Assembly (NCBI RefSeq): GCF_018612915.1
Contig: NZ_JAGGRL010000001.1
Location: forward strand, 186,001-250,000
Source: Stenotrophomonas sp. ISL-67
GTDB lineage: Bacteria; Pseudomonadota; Gammaproteobacteria; Xanthomonadales; Xanthomonadaceae
Reading direction: 5' to 3'
Length of the DNA stretch: 64,000 bases
Shown here piece after piece: positions 1 to 9,339 of this stretch. Position 1 is the first letter of the stretch. Every line of letters starts with the position of its first letter. Position numbers and translations under genes: made by a program. The notes under the pieces are model-generated. The model made no database searches, had not been told where the DNA came from, and worked only from the letters and a program-made list of their open reading frames with translations.

Positions 1-69
1 CAAGCGCACGCGGTCCCAGTCGGGGGCGGCGACGGTGTCGGCCACCGGGCGCGGGGTGGAGAGATTCAT
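1..69 (-). CDS. sufS: Cysteine desulfurase SufS, N-terminal fragment
   Basis: Only the first 23 codons are in the window; the gene runs off the left edge. It starts at the ATG at 69-67, which overlaps the sufD stop codon as ATGA, so it is the next gene of the suf operon. The readable N-terminus (MNLSTPRPVADTVAAPDWD) fits the variable start of SufS-type desulfurases, but the fragment is too short to identify by itself; the call rests on its place after sufD. SufS would supply sulfur from cysteine to the SufBCD scaffold. Confidence 0.6.
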   Translation of the reverse strand, partial: MNLSTPRPVADTVAAPDWDRVRL

Positions 70-1328
70 GCCACGCCTGCCTTGGCCAGCGCGATGTCCA
101 GCTGGCGGCGCAGCTGCTCGGTCAGGCGCGCGTCGAGCATGTTCAGCGGCTCGTGGCAGAACGCGGCGCTGAGCAGCTGCTGGGCCTGCTGGGCCGGCAG
201 GCCGCGCGAGCGCAGGTAGAACAGCGCATTGGCATCGAGCTGGCCGACGGTGGCACCGTGGGCGGCCTTCACTTCGTCGGCGTCGATCACCAGCGTGGGC
301 TGGGTATCGATTTCGGCGTCGGCGGAGAGCAGCAGGTTCTTGTTGGACAGGTTGGCGTCGGTGCCATCGGCGCCGGCACGGATATGGATGCCGCCGTGGA
401 AGACCACGCGGCTGCGGTTGGCGGCCACGCCGCGCCACACCATTTCCGAGGCGGTATCGCGCGCGATGTGTTCGATGCCCAGGCGGGTATCGACGTGGCG
501 GCGGCCGTTGCCGAGCAGCACGCCATTGGCGGTCAGCTGGGCGTTGTCGCCTTCCAGGCGCACGTTGAGCTCGTGGCGGCTCAGTGCGGCGCCCAGCTCC
601 AGGTCCACGCGGCGGTACTGCGCGTTTCGGGCCAGCACGGCGTCGGTGCGCAGCAGGGCGGTGGCGCGGCTGCCGTCGGCCTGCACGCGGGCATGCGAGA
701 GCACCGCGTCCTGGGCCAGGTGCACGTGCACCAGGGTGTTGCCCAGGTGTGCGGCGTCGCCCGCATCCAGGTGATGCTCGACCACGCCGAGCGCGGCACC
801 GGCACGCAGTTCGATCAGGTGGCGGTGATGCCAGGCCAGGTCGCTGCCACCCGCGGCGCTGATGAAGACCAGCTGCAGCGGGGTGTCGACCTGCACGCCG
901 TCATCCACGCGCACCAGCACGCCTTCATCGGCGAGGGCGGCGTTGAGGCGGGCGAAGATCTCTTCGCTGCGCTCGAAGCGGCGGCCAAGGAAACGCAGGG
1001 CGTCGTCACCGGCGGCCAGCGCCGAGGACAGGGTCTGCACCTGCACGCCGGCCGGCAGCGCGGATACATCGCTGTGCGCGGCGGATGGGCGGCCGTTGAC
1101 GAACACCAGCCGCGGCGACGGAATGTCGGCCAGCAGGGCAGGGTCGATCCCGGGCGCGGCCAGTGGCGCGGGCTGGAACGTGCGGCGTTCGAGCTGGCGC
1201 AGGGAGGTGTACTTCCAGGCTTCGCTGCGCGGACCGGGCAGGCCCGCCTGCAGGGCAGCATCGAGTTCGGCGCGGCGGGCGTCGCTGCCGCAGAAACCGG
1301 CGGCGAGGGAGTCGAGCAGGGCGCTCAT
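66..1328 (-). CDS. sufD: Fe-S cluster assembly protein SufD
   Basis: 420-residue cytoplasmic SUF scaffold subunit, partner of SufB and SufC in the SufBC2D complex that builds iron-sulfur clusters under oxidative stress or iron limitation. The C-terminal half has the typical SufB/SufD beta-helix core (about residues 160-390, including HGGIHIRAGADGTDA and ADEVKAAHGATVGQLD, with the conserved late His). The start ATG overlaps the sufC stop and its stop overlaps the sufS start, both as 4-base ATGA overlaps, indicating translational coupling. Length is normal for the family. Confidence 0.96.
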   Translation of the reverse strand: MSALLDSLAAGFCGSDARRAELDAALQAGLPGPRSEAWKYTSLRQLERRTFQPAPLAAPGIDPALLADIPSPRLVFVNGRPSAAHSDVSALPAGVQVQTLSSALAAGDDALRFLGRRFERSEEIFARLNAALADEGVLVRVDDGVQVDTPLQLVFISAAGGSDLAWHHRHLIELRAGAALGVVEHHLDAGDAAHLGNTLVHVHLAQDAVLSHARVQADGSRATALLRTDAVLARNAQYRRVDLELGAALSRHELNVRLEGDNAQLTANGVLLGNGRRHVDTRLGIEHIARDTASEMVWRGVAANRSRVVFHGGIHIRAGADGTDANLSNKNLLLSADAEIDTQPTLVIDADEVKAAHGATVGQLDANALFYLRSRGLPAQQAQQLLSAAFCHEPLNMLDARLTEQLRRQLDIALAKAGVA

Positions 1329-2092
1329 CAGACCGCTGCCTCCGGCACCACGCGGTCCTTCAGGAAGTGGTAGCCGTGGGCTTCCAGTTCCAGGGCCAGC
1401 TCGGGGCCGCCGCTCTGCACGATTTTGCCATCGGCCAGCACATGCACCACGTCCGGCTTGATGTAGTCGAGCAGGCGCTGGTAGTGGGTGATGACCAGGA
1501 ACGAGCGGTCCGGCGAGCGCAGCGCGTTGACGCCGTCGGCCACGCTCTTGAGCGCATCGATGTCCAGGCCGCTGTCGGTCTCGTCGAGGATCGCCAGCTT
1601 CGGCTCGAGCACGGCCAGCTGGAAGATCTCGTTGCGCTTCTTTTCGCCACCGGAGAAGCCTTCGTTGACGCCACGGTGCAGCAGTTCGTCCTTCAGGTGC
1701 AGCACGGCCAGCTTCTGGCGCACCAGCTTGAGGAACTGCATGGAATCGAGTTCTTCCTCGCCGCGCGCCTTGCGCTGGGCGTTGAGCGCGGCGCGCAGGA
1801 AGTAGGTGTTGTTCACGCCGGGAATTTCCACCGGGTACTGGAAGGCCAGGAACAGGCCGGCGGCGGCGCGCTCTTCCGGCGCCAGCTCCAGCAGGTCGCG
1901 GCCTTCGAACTGGACGCTGCCTTCGCTGACGTCATAGCCTTCGCGGCCGGCCAGCACGTTGCCCAGCGTGGACTTGCCCGCGCCGTTGGGGCCCATGATG
2001 GCGTGCACCTGGCCGGGCTTCACGTCCAGCGACAGGCCCTTGAGGATTTCCTTGTCGCCGATGCGGGCGTGGAGGTTTTCAATCTTCAGCAT
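1328..2092 (-). CDS. sufC: Fe-S cluster assembly ATPase SufC
   Basis: 254-residue ABC-type ATPase that drives the SufBCD scaffold in the cytoplasm. Walker A (GPNGAGKST) lies at about residues 34-42, the signature FSGGEKKRNEI at about 147-157, the Walker B region LAILDETDSGLDID after it, and the switch His in VITHYQRLL near 205. It follows a small membrane-protein gene by 5 bases and overlaps sufD by 4 bases, so it belongs to the same transcript. Confidence 0.97.
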   Translation of the reverse strand: MLKIENLHARIGDKEILKGLSLDVKPGQVHAIMGPNGAGKSTLGNVLAGREGYDVSEGSVQFEGRDLLELAPEERAAAGLFLAFQYPVEIPGVNNTYFLRAALNAQRKARGEEELDSMQFLKLVRQKLAVLHLKDELLHRGVNEGFSGGEKKRNEIFQLAVLEPKLAILDETDSGLDIDALKSVADGVNALRSPDRSFLVITHYQRLLDYIKPDVVHVLADGKIVQSGGPELALELEAHGYHFLKDRVVPEAAV

Positions 2093-2097
2093 GGTTG

Positions 2098-2447
2098 TCA
2101 GTTTTCGTCGCTAATATTGGGATGGGGAGATGCGTCAGCGGTTTGCGCGGTACAGAGATCGGAGAGTCTCCTGATCGCGTCTTTTCGAGTGCTGAAGCAA
2201 AGGATGGGGCCCGTTAGAACAACAAAAGCGGAAGCAAATATGCCGACAATCAGAACGACCTTGAATTGCGGCAGTTCCAAATAGGCCTTCGTAAACGCAA
2301 ACATCAATCCAAGCGCAGGGATCGAAGCGATGAATGTGCCTACCAACCACTGATTGCCTCTGGCTAAATCCACCTTGGCAAGCTCAAGCTGAACGTCGCG
2401 ATTAAGATGGGTATATCGCTTGGCACGCGTCTCAATGAATCTCGCAA

Positions 2448-2451
<4 letters not shown>
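2098..2451 (-). CDS. Small two-helix membrane protein inside the suf operon, function unknown
   Basis: 117-residue protein, not recognised. The start ATG at 2451-2449 is chosen because it overlaps the sufB stop as ATGA; a longer reading upstream lies wholly inside sufB and is rejected. About 35 charged, helix-prone residues ([19 protein letters not shown]) lead into two hydrophobic segments, about residues 42-64 and 70-92, followed by a short polar tail ([11 protein letters not shown], then a Thr/Asp-rich end). Base composition is clearly richer in A/T than sufB and sufC around it, and codon use is less biased, suggesting later insertion. It is co-translated with sufB and sits 5 bases before sufC. 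A role in anchoring the SUF machinery to the membrane is conceivable but unsupported. Confidence 0.7.
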
Positions 2452-3939
<1,488 letters not shown>

Positions 3940-3953
<14 letters not shown>

Positions 3954-4392
3954 CCGCCGCGATCACGCGGCGGGTGGCATCAACAAGGGGAAGAGGGGGC
4001 AGGATCTGCGCCAGGGTGACCTTGCGCAGTGCGTCGGACACCACGTCGTTGATCAGCCGCCAGCTGCTGCGCGCGCCGCATTGCAGCTCGCGTCCGCACT
4101 GGCTGTGGTCGTGCGCGCACTCGGTCAGGCCCAGCGGGCCCTCCATGGCTTCGACGATCTCGAACAGGCTGATCTGGTCGGGGCGGCGGGTCAGCCGGTA
4201 GCCGCCGCGCACGCCGCGCAGGCCTTCCACCAGCCCGGCCTGCGCCAGCGGCTTGAGCAGCTTGCTCACGGTGGGCGGCTCGAGGCTGGCGAATTCGGCC
4301 AGTTCGGTCGCGCTGAGTACCTCGCCCGGGCGAGCGGCAAGGACGGTCAGGACGACGGTGGCGTAATCGGTAAGCTTGGTAACGCGGAGCAT
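3940..4392 (-). CDS. SUF system regulator, Rrf2/IscR family
   Basis: 150-residue winged-helix regulator, first gene of the suf operon. The N-terminal HTH ([21 protein letters not shown]) precedes a wing ([10 protein letters not shown]) and a cysteine cluster C92-x6-C99-x5-C105 with nearby His residues, spaced almost as in the [2Fe-2S] site of IscR. It probably senses cluster status and represses the operon when clusters are plentiful. The stop overlaps the first possible sufB start. Upstream are a good promoter and a palindrome covering its -10 box, which suggests autoregulation. Confidence 0.93.
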
Positions 4393-4406
4393 GGGGAGGG
4401 CAGAGC

Positions 4407-4451
4407 CATAAAGCGGACTGAAATTGTACGCTTTTATGCTGGCGCTTCCAA
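4407..4451 (-). promoter_or_regulatory. suf operon promoter with inverted-repeat operator
   Basis: On the minus strand, -35 TTGGAA (4451-4446), a 17-base spacer and -10 TACAAT (4428-4423) precede the regulator gene. The -10 box lies inside an inverted repeat CATAAAGCG-N13-CGCTTTTATG (4407-4438), with an inner GGACT-GAAATT-GTAC core that resembles cluster-loaded (type 1) IscR sites. Binding there would block RNA polymerase. The site assignment is inference. Confidence 0.6.
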
Positions 4452-4524
4452 CCCAGCCTGTTCAGCTGGTCACAATCACAAAGATTAAGCGAGAATCGAC
4501 CATCCCAACGTAACGGCCAGCCAG

Positions 4525-4992
4525 ATGCCCAAGAAGATCCAAGCCCGCAAGTCCACCATTCACGGCAACGGCGTGTTCGCGCTGGCGCCGCTCAAGAAGG
4601 GTGAGCGGGTCATCCAGTACAAGGGCCTGCTGCGCAGCCACGCCGACGTGGATGCCGATGATACCGGGGATGTGGAAAGCGGCCACACCTTCCTGTTCAC
4701 CCTGAATGACGATTACGTCATCGATGCCAACTACAAGGGCAACGATGCGCGCTGGCTCAACCACAGCTGCGACGCCAACTGCGAGGCGGTCATCGAGGAA
4801 GCCGAGGGCGACAACCGCCGCGAGGACAAGGTGTTCATCGAGGCCATCAAGGACATCAAGCCCGGCGATGAGCTGACCTACAACTACGGCATCACCCTGG
4901 CCGAGCGCCACACCGCGCGCCTGAAGAAGATCTGGGAGTGCCGCTGCGGCTCGAAGAAGTGCACCGGGACGATGTTGCAGCCCAAGCGCTGA
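4525..4992 (+). CDS. SET-domain protein-lysine methyltransferase
   Basis: 155-residue stand-alone SET protein. IHGNGVFAL (residues 12-20) is the SAM-binding N-SET motif, NHSCDANCE (79-87) the pseudoknot motif, ELTYNYG (116-122) carries the catalytic Tyr, and CRCGSKKCTG (139-148) is a post-SET zinc segment with Cys139, 141 and 146. The whole catalytic core is therefore present in a minimal protein with no other domain. The family methylates lysines in proteins; the bacterial substrate is unknown. It is transcribed away from the suf regulator. The stop codon lies in the loop of a stem-loop (4981-5003) just before a REP element. Confidence 0.92.
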   Translation: MPKKIQARKSTIHGNGVFALAPLKKGERVIQYKGLLRSHADVDADDTGDVESGHTFLFTLNDDYVIDANYKGNDARWLNHSCDANCEAVIEEAEGDNRREDKVFIEAIKDIKPGDELTYNYGITLAERHTARLKKIWECRCGSKKCTGTMLQPKR

Positions 4993-5006
4993 AGGCGCTT
5001 GGGCGG

Positions 5007-5076
5007 GTAGCGCCGGCCGTTGGCCGGCCCATGCATGAAATGCGTTTCCCGAGGGCCGGCCAACGGCCGGCGCTAC
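5007..5076. repeat. Paired GTAG-headed palindromic repeat (SMAG-type REP)
   Basis: Two inverted copies, GTAGCGCCGGCCGTTGGCC at the left and its complement ending CTAC at the right, around a 20-odd base spacer. Each copy is itself a short hairpin. The same unit recurs at 15744-15802 and 21991-22049. It lies between convergent genes and may also fold as a terminator. Confidence 0.9.
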
Positions 5077-5079
5077 CGA

Positions 5080-5676
5080 TTATTTGCCCAGCACCCCGGC
5101 CGGCACCAGCGCGCCCAGATCCTGGTTGAAGGTGACCACCAGCTTGCCGTTCTGGACCTGGGCCGACTGCACCTGCAGCGCGCCGAGCAGGGCGCCTACG
5201 GTCGGGTCGATCTTGTAGATCGGCTCGCGCCGGGCGTAGTCGACCAGGAACGTGTTGAGCAGGCCGCGGGTACGCGAATCGAGCTTGCCGCCGTTGTTGG
5301 CCGGGGTGAAGTCGTCCACCGTGGGCTGGTCCAGGTGGAAGCCCTGGGTCTGCGCGTCGTAGCGCAGGCCGCTGCTCAGCTTCACTTTACCCAGCGGTGC
5401 GGGGGCGCTGCCGGCGGTGGCCAGTGCCACGTCGAAGCCAAGATCGAGGCGGTTGCCCTGTGGCAGGGTGAGCTTGGGGTGGCTCATGGTCATCGCGATC
5501 AGGCCGCCAAGGGCGTCCTGGGTGCGCGGGAAGCTGCCGTCCAGGTACTGCTGGACATCGGTGGCGCCGACCGACAGTTCGCGGCCGGAGATGCTCGGCG
5601 CCGCCTGTGCGCCGACGGCGGCGGCAATGAGAACGGTGCAGGCGGCAATGCGGGTGAGCAGGGGGCGTAGCTTCAT
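5080..5676 (-). CDS. DUF1439-type exported protein
   Basis: 198 residues from the ATG at 5676, chosen because it begins a clean signal peptide (MKLRPLLTRIAACTVLIAAAVGAQA); 21 more codons upstream do not look coding. The mature part (SISGRELSVGATDVQQYLD, then LDLGFDVALATAG and KVKLSSGLRYDAQTQGF) resembles the DUF1439/YceB family of periplasmic or outer-membrane-associated beta-sheet proteins of unknown role. No lipobox Cys is present, so it should be soluble in the periplasm. The stop is 3 bases from a REP element. Confidence 0.75.
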   Translation of the reverse strand: MKLRPLLTRIAACTVLIAAAVGAQAAPSISGRELSVGATDVQQYLDGSFPRTQDALGGLIAMTMSHPKLTLPQGNRLDLGFDVALATAGSAPAPLGKVKLSSGLRYDAQTQGFHLDQPTVDDFTPANNGGKLDSRTRGLLNTFLVDYARREPIYKIDPTVGALLGALQVQSAQVQNGKLVVTFNQDLGALVPAGVLGK

Positions 5677-5761
5677 GATGGCCGGGCGCTGGAGGGAGAC
5701 GTTGACACGATAGCGCGTTGGGCTGAATCGGCGCTTCATGGGAGCGGGTACGGTTTGCGCT

Positions 5762-5837
5762 CAGCCACGCAGGGCGTGGCTCTACCGAGTGCGGCTGCCG
5801 CGGACGCGTAGCGCCACGCCCTGCGTGGCTGGCGCTA
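5762..5837. repeat. Paired GTAG-headed palindromic repeat, AGCCACGC variant
   Basis: The left arm AGCCACGCAGGGCGTGGCTC ends in CTAC (5782-5785); the right arm begins GTAGCGCCACGCCC (5808) and ends CTA. It is a second sequence class of the same REP family. Its outer TAG is the stop codon of the lipoprotein gene read on the minus strand (5835-5837). Confidence 0.85.
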
Positions 5838-6365
5838 ATCCAGCGCGGGTTGCAGCGAGGCGCTGAGTATTTCCCAGCCGCTGCCGTCGGGGCGAGGCTG
5901 CAGGCGGTACCAGCCCTGGACGCGGAAGGTTCCGGTAGCGGTGATGGCGCGGACGCGGACCGGCACTTCGCGCAGGCGTGAGGGCTGGGCAGTGTCGCGG
6001 GCAATGGGACTGTCGGTATCCACGCGCAGGTTGCGCAGGTCCTGGATGTCGCGCAGCACCGCGTCGTCGGGGCGGGTGCTGGTGCGTCCGCCGCTCCAGT
6101 AGGCGTCCGAAGCGCGGCGGTCGCTGTCCAGCAGGGCATACATGTAATTGCGTACCGTGGTTCCCTCATCGACCGCGCCCGGCGCGACCGCGCTCAGCAC
6201 GGGTGTCGCCACGTTGGCCAGTTCGGCGGCCGTAGGCGACGCATCGTCGCCAGGCGGCGCGGTCGCCGTGGGCTCGGTTTCCTCATGCGCGCTGCTGGCG
6301 ACCGGATCGGGCTGGCAGGAACACCCGGCAAACAGCAGCGGCAACAGGAACACGATTCGACGCAT
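5835..6365 (-). CDS. Predicted lipoprotein, function unknown
   Basis: 176 residues. The ATG at 6365 starts MRRIVFLLPLLFAGCSC, a lipoprotein signal with lipobox LFAGC. A Glu/Thr/Pro/Ala-rich linker follows (about residues 25-50), then a globular part with NYMYALLDSDRRASDAYWSGGR and a beta-rich end (VRVRAITATGTFRVQGWYRLQPR). It is probably tethered to a membrane facing the periplasm. The stop codon is formed by the edge of a REP element, so the original C-terminus may have been changed by that insertion. Confidence 0.75.
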   Translation of the reverse strand: MRRIVFLLPLLFAGCSCQPDPVASSAHEETEPTATAPPGDDASPTAAELANVATPVLSAVAPGAVDEGTTVRNYMYALLDSDRRASDAYWSGGRTSTRPDDAVLRDIQDLRNLRVDTDSPIARDTAQPSRLREVPVRVRAITATGTFRVQGWYRLQPRPDGSGWEILSASLQPALD

Positions 6366-6405
6366 GGCACACCCTCCCCGGTGGAGGGAAGAGTGTAGCG
6401 GTGGT

Positions 6406-6714
6406 TCAGGGCGCGCGCTGGATCGCATCCAGGGCGCTGAGTACTTCGTCCAGTTTCGGCTGCAGTGCGGTCAGTGGGTGCGTGGGCTCTTCGGCATGGC
6501 GGCGCGCCAGGTCCTGCAGGAGCTGGGTGGCGACGATGGCCGCGGCGCGCTCGTCGCCGCTCAGGCCGGCGTGGCGGCGGGCGGCTTCCAGCAGCCGCAT
6601 CCAGTCCTGCTGGGCGCGGTGTTCCAGTTCGATCGTGCAGCGTCCGCTGCACTGCAGCCCGTCCTTTTCGATCGGGGTAACGGTGATGCGATAGCGTTGC
6701 GAGGGGCTGGCCAT
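6406..6714 (-). CDS. DUF3861-like small protein
   Basis: 102 residues from the ATG at 6714 (MASPSQRYRITVTPIEKDG); the longer upstream reading is Pro/Arg-rich and noncoding in style. The N-terminal strand motif with GLQCSGRCTIELEH is typical of DUF3861 proteins; the rest is helical (DWMRLLEAARRH, AAIVATQLLQDLARRH, LDEVLSALDAI). Soluble cytoplasmic, role unknown. It lies 40 bases upstream of the lipoprotein start and may share its transcript. Confidence 0.7.
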   Translation of the reverse strand: MASPSQRYRITVTPIEKDGLQCSGRCTIELEHRAQQDWMRLLEAARRHAGLSGDERAAAIVATQLLQDLARRHAEEPTHPLTALQPKLDEVLSALDAIQRAP

Positions 6715-6915
6715 GGCGGTGCACTGTGGGGGGATGGCCCACCTTAGGCGTGGCGACGGGGCCGGGCGACAGGCGCGGCCGCACGCAGTGTTCCACCCTG
6801 TGCGTTCCGGTGCTGGACGCACCGGCCGCGAGGGCCGTGGTGGCTGGGTTTGCGCGGGCAGGCGCGGCGCGGGGAGGGTTTGGCAACGCTGTGTTTCGCC
6901 GCCCGGGCGATGCCC

Positions 6916-6947
6916 AAAAAAGAACGGGACGGCCATGGCCGTCCCGT
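6916..6947 (-). terminator. Rho-independent terminator of the HU-like gene
   Basis: A perfect 24-base palindrome (6924-6947, ACGGGACGGCCA and its complement) followed, on the minus strand, by T-rich sequence complementary to the A-run at 6916-6921. It begins about 25 bases after the HU-like stop. Confidence 0.88.
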
Positions 6948-6972
6948 CCGGGTGCTGCAGGAAGCGCGCTGA

Positions 6973-7371
6973 TTACAGCGCGGCGTCCTTGAGCTTCTTG
7001 AGCGGACGCACCTTCAGCTTGGTGGTGGCCGGCTTGGCGGCGAACCACTGCTCTTCCTTGGTGAACGGGTTGATGCCCTTGCGCTTCGGCTTGGCCGCAA
7101 CGCTGACGGTGGTGATCTTCAGCAGGCCTGGCAGGGTGAAGCTGCCCGCGCCCTTCTTGTGTACCGAGGAGGCCACTGCGGTTTCCAGCGAGGCCAGCAC
7201 AGCGCGGACGTCCTTGGCGACAACGCCAGAGGCTTCGACGATGTGTGCAACCAGGCCGGACTTGGTCAGCACTTCCTTGATCGGCTTCGGAGCTGCCGGC
7301 TTTGCGGCGGCCTTCGTAGCGACTTTCTTCACTGCCTTCTTCGGGGCAGCCTTCTTAGCGGTCTTTGCCAT
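6973..7371 (-). CDS. HU-family DNA-binding protein with lysine/alanine-rich N-terminal tail
   Basis: 132 residues. Residues 1-32 are a Lys/Ala/Pro-rich tail (AKKAAPKKAVKKVATKAAAK) like a histone H1 tail; an HU/IHF fold follows (IKEVLTKSGLVAHIVEASGV, VLASLETAVASSVHKKGAGSFTLPGLLKI), then a basic end (KPKRKGINPFTKE). HU proteins bend and compact DNA; ordinary HU has about 90 residues, so both tail and C-terminus are extensions. The ATG at 7371 is used because an upstream extension lacks coding character. It is monocistronic, with its own promoter and a strong terminator. The lysine tail would be a natural substrate for protein modification, and a SET methyltransferase gene lies 2 kb away. Confidence 0.9.
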   Translation of the reverse strand: MAKTAKKAAPKKAVKKVATKAAAKPAAPKPIKEVLTKSGLVAHIVEASGVVAKDVRAVLASLETAVASSVHKKGAGSFTLPGLLKITTVSVAAKPKRKGINPFTKEEQWFAAKPATTKLKVRPLKKLKDAAL

Positions 7372-7755
7372 GGTTTCCTGTTCCGTGATCGGTTGGTTGG
7401 GTGGTCGCGCCGAACCCATCGGCAACCGAAATGTAGGGCAACAATGCGGCCGCGCCAATAGGCAATCGCATAAAAGTTCGGGTTTTCTGCGTTTTCGGTT
7501 ACTGCAGTGCATCAGGACATGCCCGGAAATGTGGTCGCCGCGCACGCCCTGGACCGGGACCGGTCCGCCGGAGTCCCTGCCATCGGAGGCTGGAAATGGC
7601 TTGGAAACAGCCTCTTTCGGCGCGGCGGCGCGGAATGGCCAGGGGTGCTGCCGCGAACCGGCGCGTCCACTCGACGCAGTCCGGCCCGGCCAGACACGGT
7701 GCTAACGCCCGCCGGTCTAACCTGCAGTGGCCATTCACCCACAGAGGAAGAACCG
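7372..7755. promoter_or_regulatory. Intergenic region with HU-like gene promoter
   Basis: This 384-base gap between divergent genes contains, on the minus strand, -35 TTGGCG (7458-7453), a 17-base spacer and -10 TACATT (7435-7430), about 60 bases before the HU-like start. The rest shows no convincing gene; short open frames crossing it are not supported. A purine-rich ribosome site (AGAGGAAG, 7742-7749) precedes the osmC-like gene. Confidence 0.55.
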
Positions 7756-8190
7756 ATGGGCATTTCGCGTCACGCCACCGCGCACTGGGAAGGTGACCTC
7801 AAGACAGGCAAGGGACAATTGAGCACGCCGCAGAGCGGCCTGCTGGACAAGACCCGCTATGCCTTCAGCAGCCGCTTCGGCGATGAAAAGGGCACCAACC
7901 CGGAAGAGCTGATTGCCGCCGCGCATGCCGGCTGCTTCACCATGGCGCTGTCGGCCAAGCTCACCGAAGCCGGCTTCGTGCCCACCTCGCTGGACACCGA
8001 AGCCAAGGTCGACCTGTCGATGGAGGGCGGCCCGCAGCTTTCGCAGATCACCCTGAAGGTCAAGGCGGTCGTGCCGGGCATCGACGCCGCGCAGTTCCGC
8101 GAGATTGCAGACGACGCCAAGCAGAACTGCCCGGTGTCCAAGGCGCTGAGTGCGGTGCCGACCAGCCTGGAGGCGGAGCTGGCCGGTTGA
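7756..8190 (+). CDS. OsmC/OhrA-family peroxide-reducing protein
   Basis: 144 residues, the usual OsmC length, with AGAGGAAG 6 bases before the ATG. The two redox cysteines are visible: NPEELIAAAHAGCFTMALS (first Cys) and DDAKQNCPVSKALS (second Cys). The family reduces organic hydroperoxides with thiols in the cytoplasm. The MGISRHATAHWEGDLKTGKG start is typical of the OsmC subgroup rather than Ohr. Confidence 0.92.
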   Translation: MGISRHATAHWEGDLKTGKGQLSTPQSGLLDKTRYAFSSRFGDEKGTNPEELIAAAHAGCFTMALSAKLTEAGFVPTSLDTEAKVDLSMEGGPQLSQITLKVKAVVPGIDAAQFREIADDAKQNCPVSKALSAVPTSLEAELAG

Positions 8191-8224
8191 TGTCGGATGT
8201 CAGGGGGCGGGCTGCCCGCCCCCC

Positions 8225-8293
8225 GTAGCGACACGCCACGCGTGTCCCACGTGGTGTCATGGATCGCGCAGGACACGCGTGGCGTGTCCCTAC
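8225..8293. repeat. Paired GTAG-headed palindromic repeat, GACACGCC variant
   Basis: GTAGCGACACGCCACGCGTGTC at the left and the mirrored GACACGCGTGGCGTGTCCCTAC at the right, with a short spacer. The CTAC end (8290-8293) contains the stop codon of the PhzF-like gene on the minus strand. It lies between convergent genes. Confidence 0.88.
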
Positions 8294-9165
8294 CAGGTGA
8301 TCTGCCCCGCTATCACCGTCTGCACCTGGCCGCCGGACCAGACCTCGCCTTGCGCATCCACATGCAGGGTCAGGCGTGCGTCGTGGCCTACCTCGCGACC
8401 CTGGCTGACCACATAGCTTCCATCGCGCCCGGGCAGGGCACCGCGACTGTCCAGCCACGCAGCCAGAACGGCATTGGCCGCACCTGACGCCGCATCCTCG
8501 AAGCGACGGCCATTGCCGACGAAGGCACGTACCGCCAGGTCGAACGCACCGCCCACGCTGCGCGCATAGGCGAACACGCCCATGCTGTCGGTGCCCTCGG
8601 CCAGTGCCGCGATGGCGTCCCAGTCCGGCGACAGCGCGCGCAACGCGGCTTCGTCGGCCAGTTCCACCACCCACCAGCTGCGGCCGCCGGCCATGCGTGC
8701 CGGTGGCAAGCCGCCCAGCGGCCAGCCGGCCAACGCGGCCTGCAGGCGCGGATCGCCCGCCGTAGTCACCTCGGCCACCGACGCGCGCGGTGTGCGGATG
8801 GCGATGCTGCGCGCGGCACCTTCACCCACCACCCGCAGCGGCAGGGCGCCGGCGATGCCGTCCTGCACCAACACACCGTCCACCGGCGCGGCCAGGCCGG
8901 CGTCCAGTACCGCATGCGCGGTGCCTACGCTGGGGTGGCCGGCGAACGGCACTTCCTTCTGCGGGCTGAACATGCGGATGCGGTAGCTGGCCCCTGGTGC
9001 CCGCGGGGGGAACACGAACGTGGTTTCCGGCAGGCGGGTCCAGCGGGCGATGGCCTGCATGCGCGCGTCGTCCAGGCCCTCCGCGTCCAGTACCACGGCC
9101 AGCGGATTGCCGGCGCCGGGATAAGGGGAAAACACGTCAAGCTGGAGGAAGCGGCGGGTGGTCAT
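8290..9165 (-). CDS. PhzF-family epimerase/isomerase-like protein
   Basis: 291 residues from the ATG at 9165 (MTTRRFLQLDVFSPYPGAGNPLAVV); this start matches the family N-terminus better than an upstream one. PhzF features are GNPLAVVLDAEGLDD, the catalytic Glu in LPETTFVFPP, RMFSPQKEVPFAGHPSVGTAH and the late GRRFEDAASGAANAVLAAWL. Members isomerise or epimerise small molecules; here the substrate is unknown and no phenazine genes are nearby. Translation ends at a TAG supplied by the adjacent REP element. Confidence 0.9.
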   Translation of the reverse strand: MTTRRFLQLDVFSPYPGAGNPLAVVLDAEGLDDARMQAIARWTRLPETTFVFPPRAPGASYRIRMFSPQKEVPFAGHPSVGTAHAVLDAGLAAPVDGVLVQDGIAGALPLRVVGEGAARSIAIRTPRASVAEVTTAGDPRLQAALAGWPLGGLPPARMAGGRSWWVVELADEAALRALSPDWDAIAALAEGTDSMGVFAYARSVGGAFDLAVRAFVGNGRRFEDAASGAANAVLAAWLDSRGALPGRDGSYVVSQGREVGHDARLTLHVDAQGEVWSGGQVQTVIAGQITW

Positions 9166-9339
9166 GGCAGGTCGGTCGGGTAGCACGGCCGGGCAGCTTA
9201 ACAAGGGCGCGCCGGGCATTTCCGGCAGGGCAGCCATTGCCGCCGCGCAGGCCCTGCCGGGGCGTGGCTTGGCATAGAATCAGAGGTTCGGCCCGGCGTG
9301 CCGGGTCGATCCCCCCACTACCTACCCATTCTTACCTCC

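Noticed and set aside
5680..5739. Longer start for the DUF1439 protein
   Set aside because: Arg-rich leader would hide a clean signal peptide beginning at 5676.
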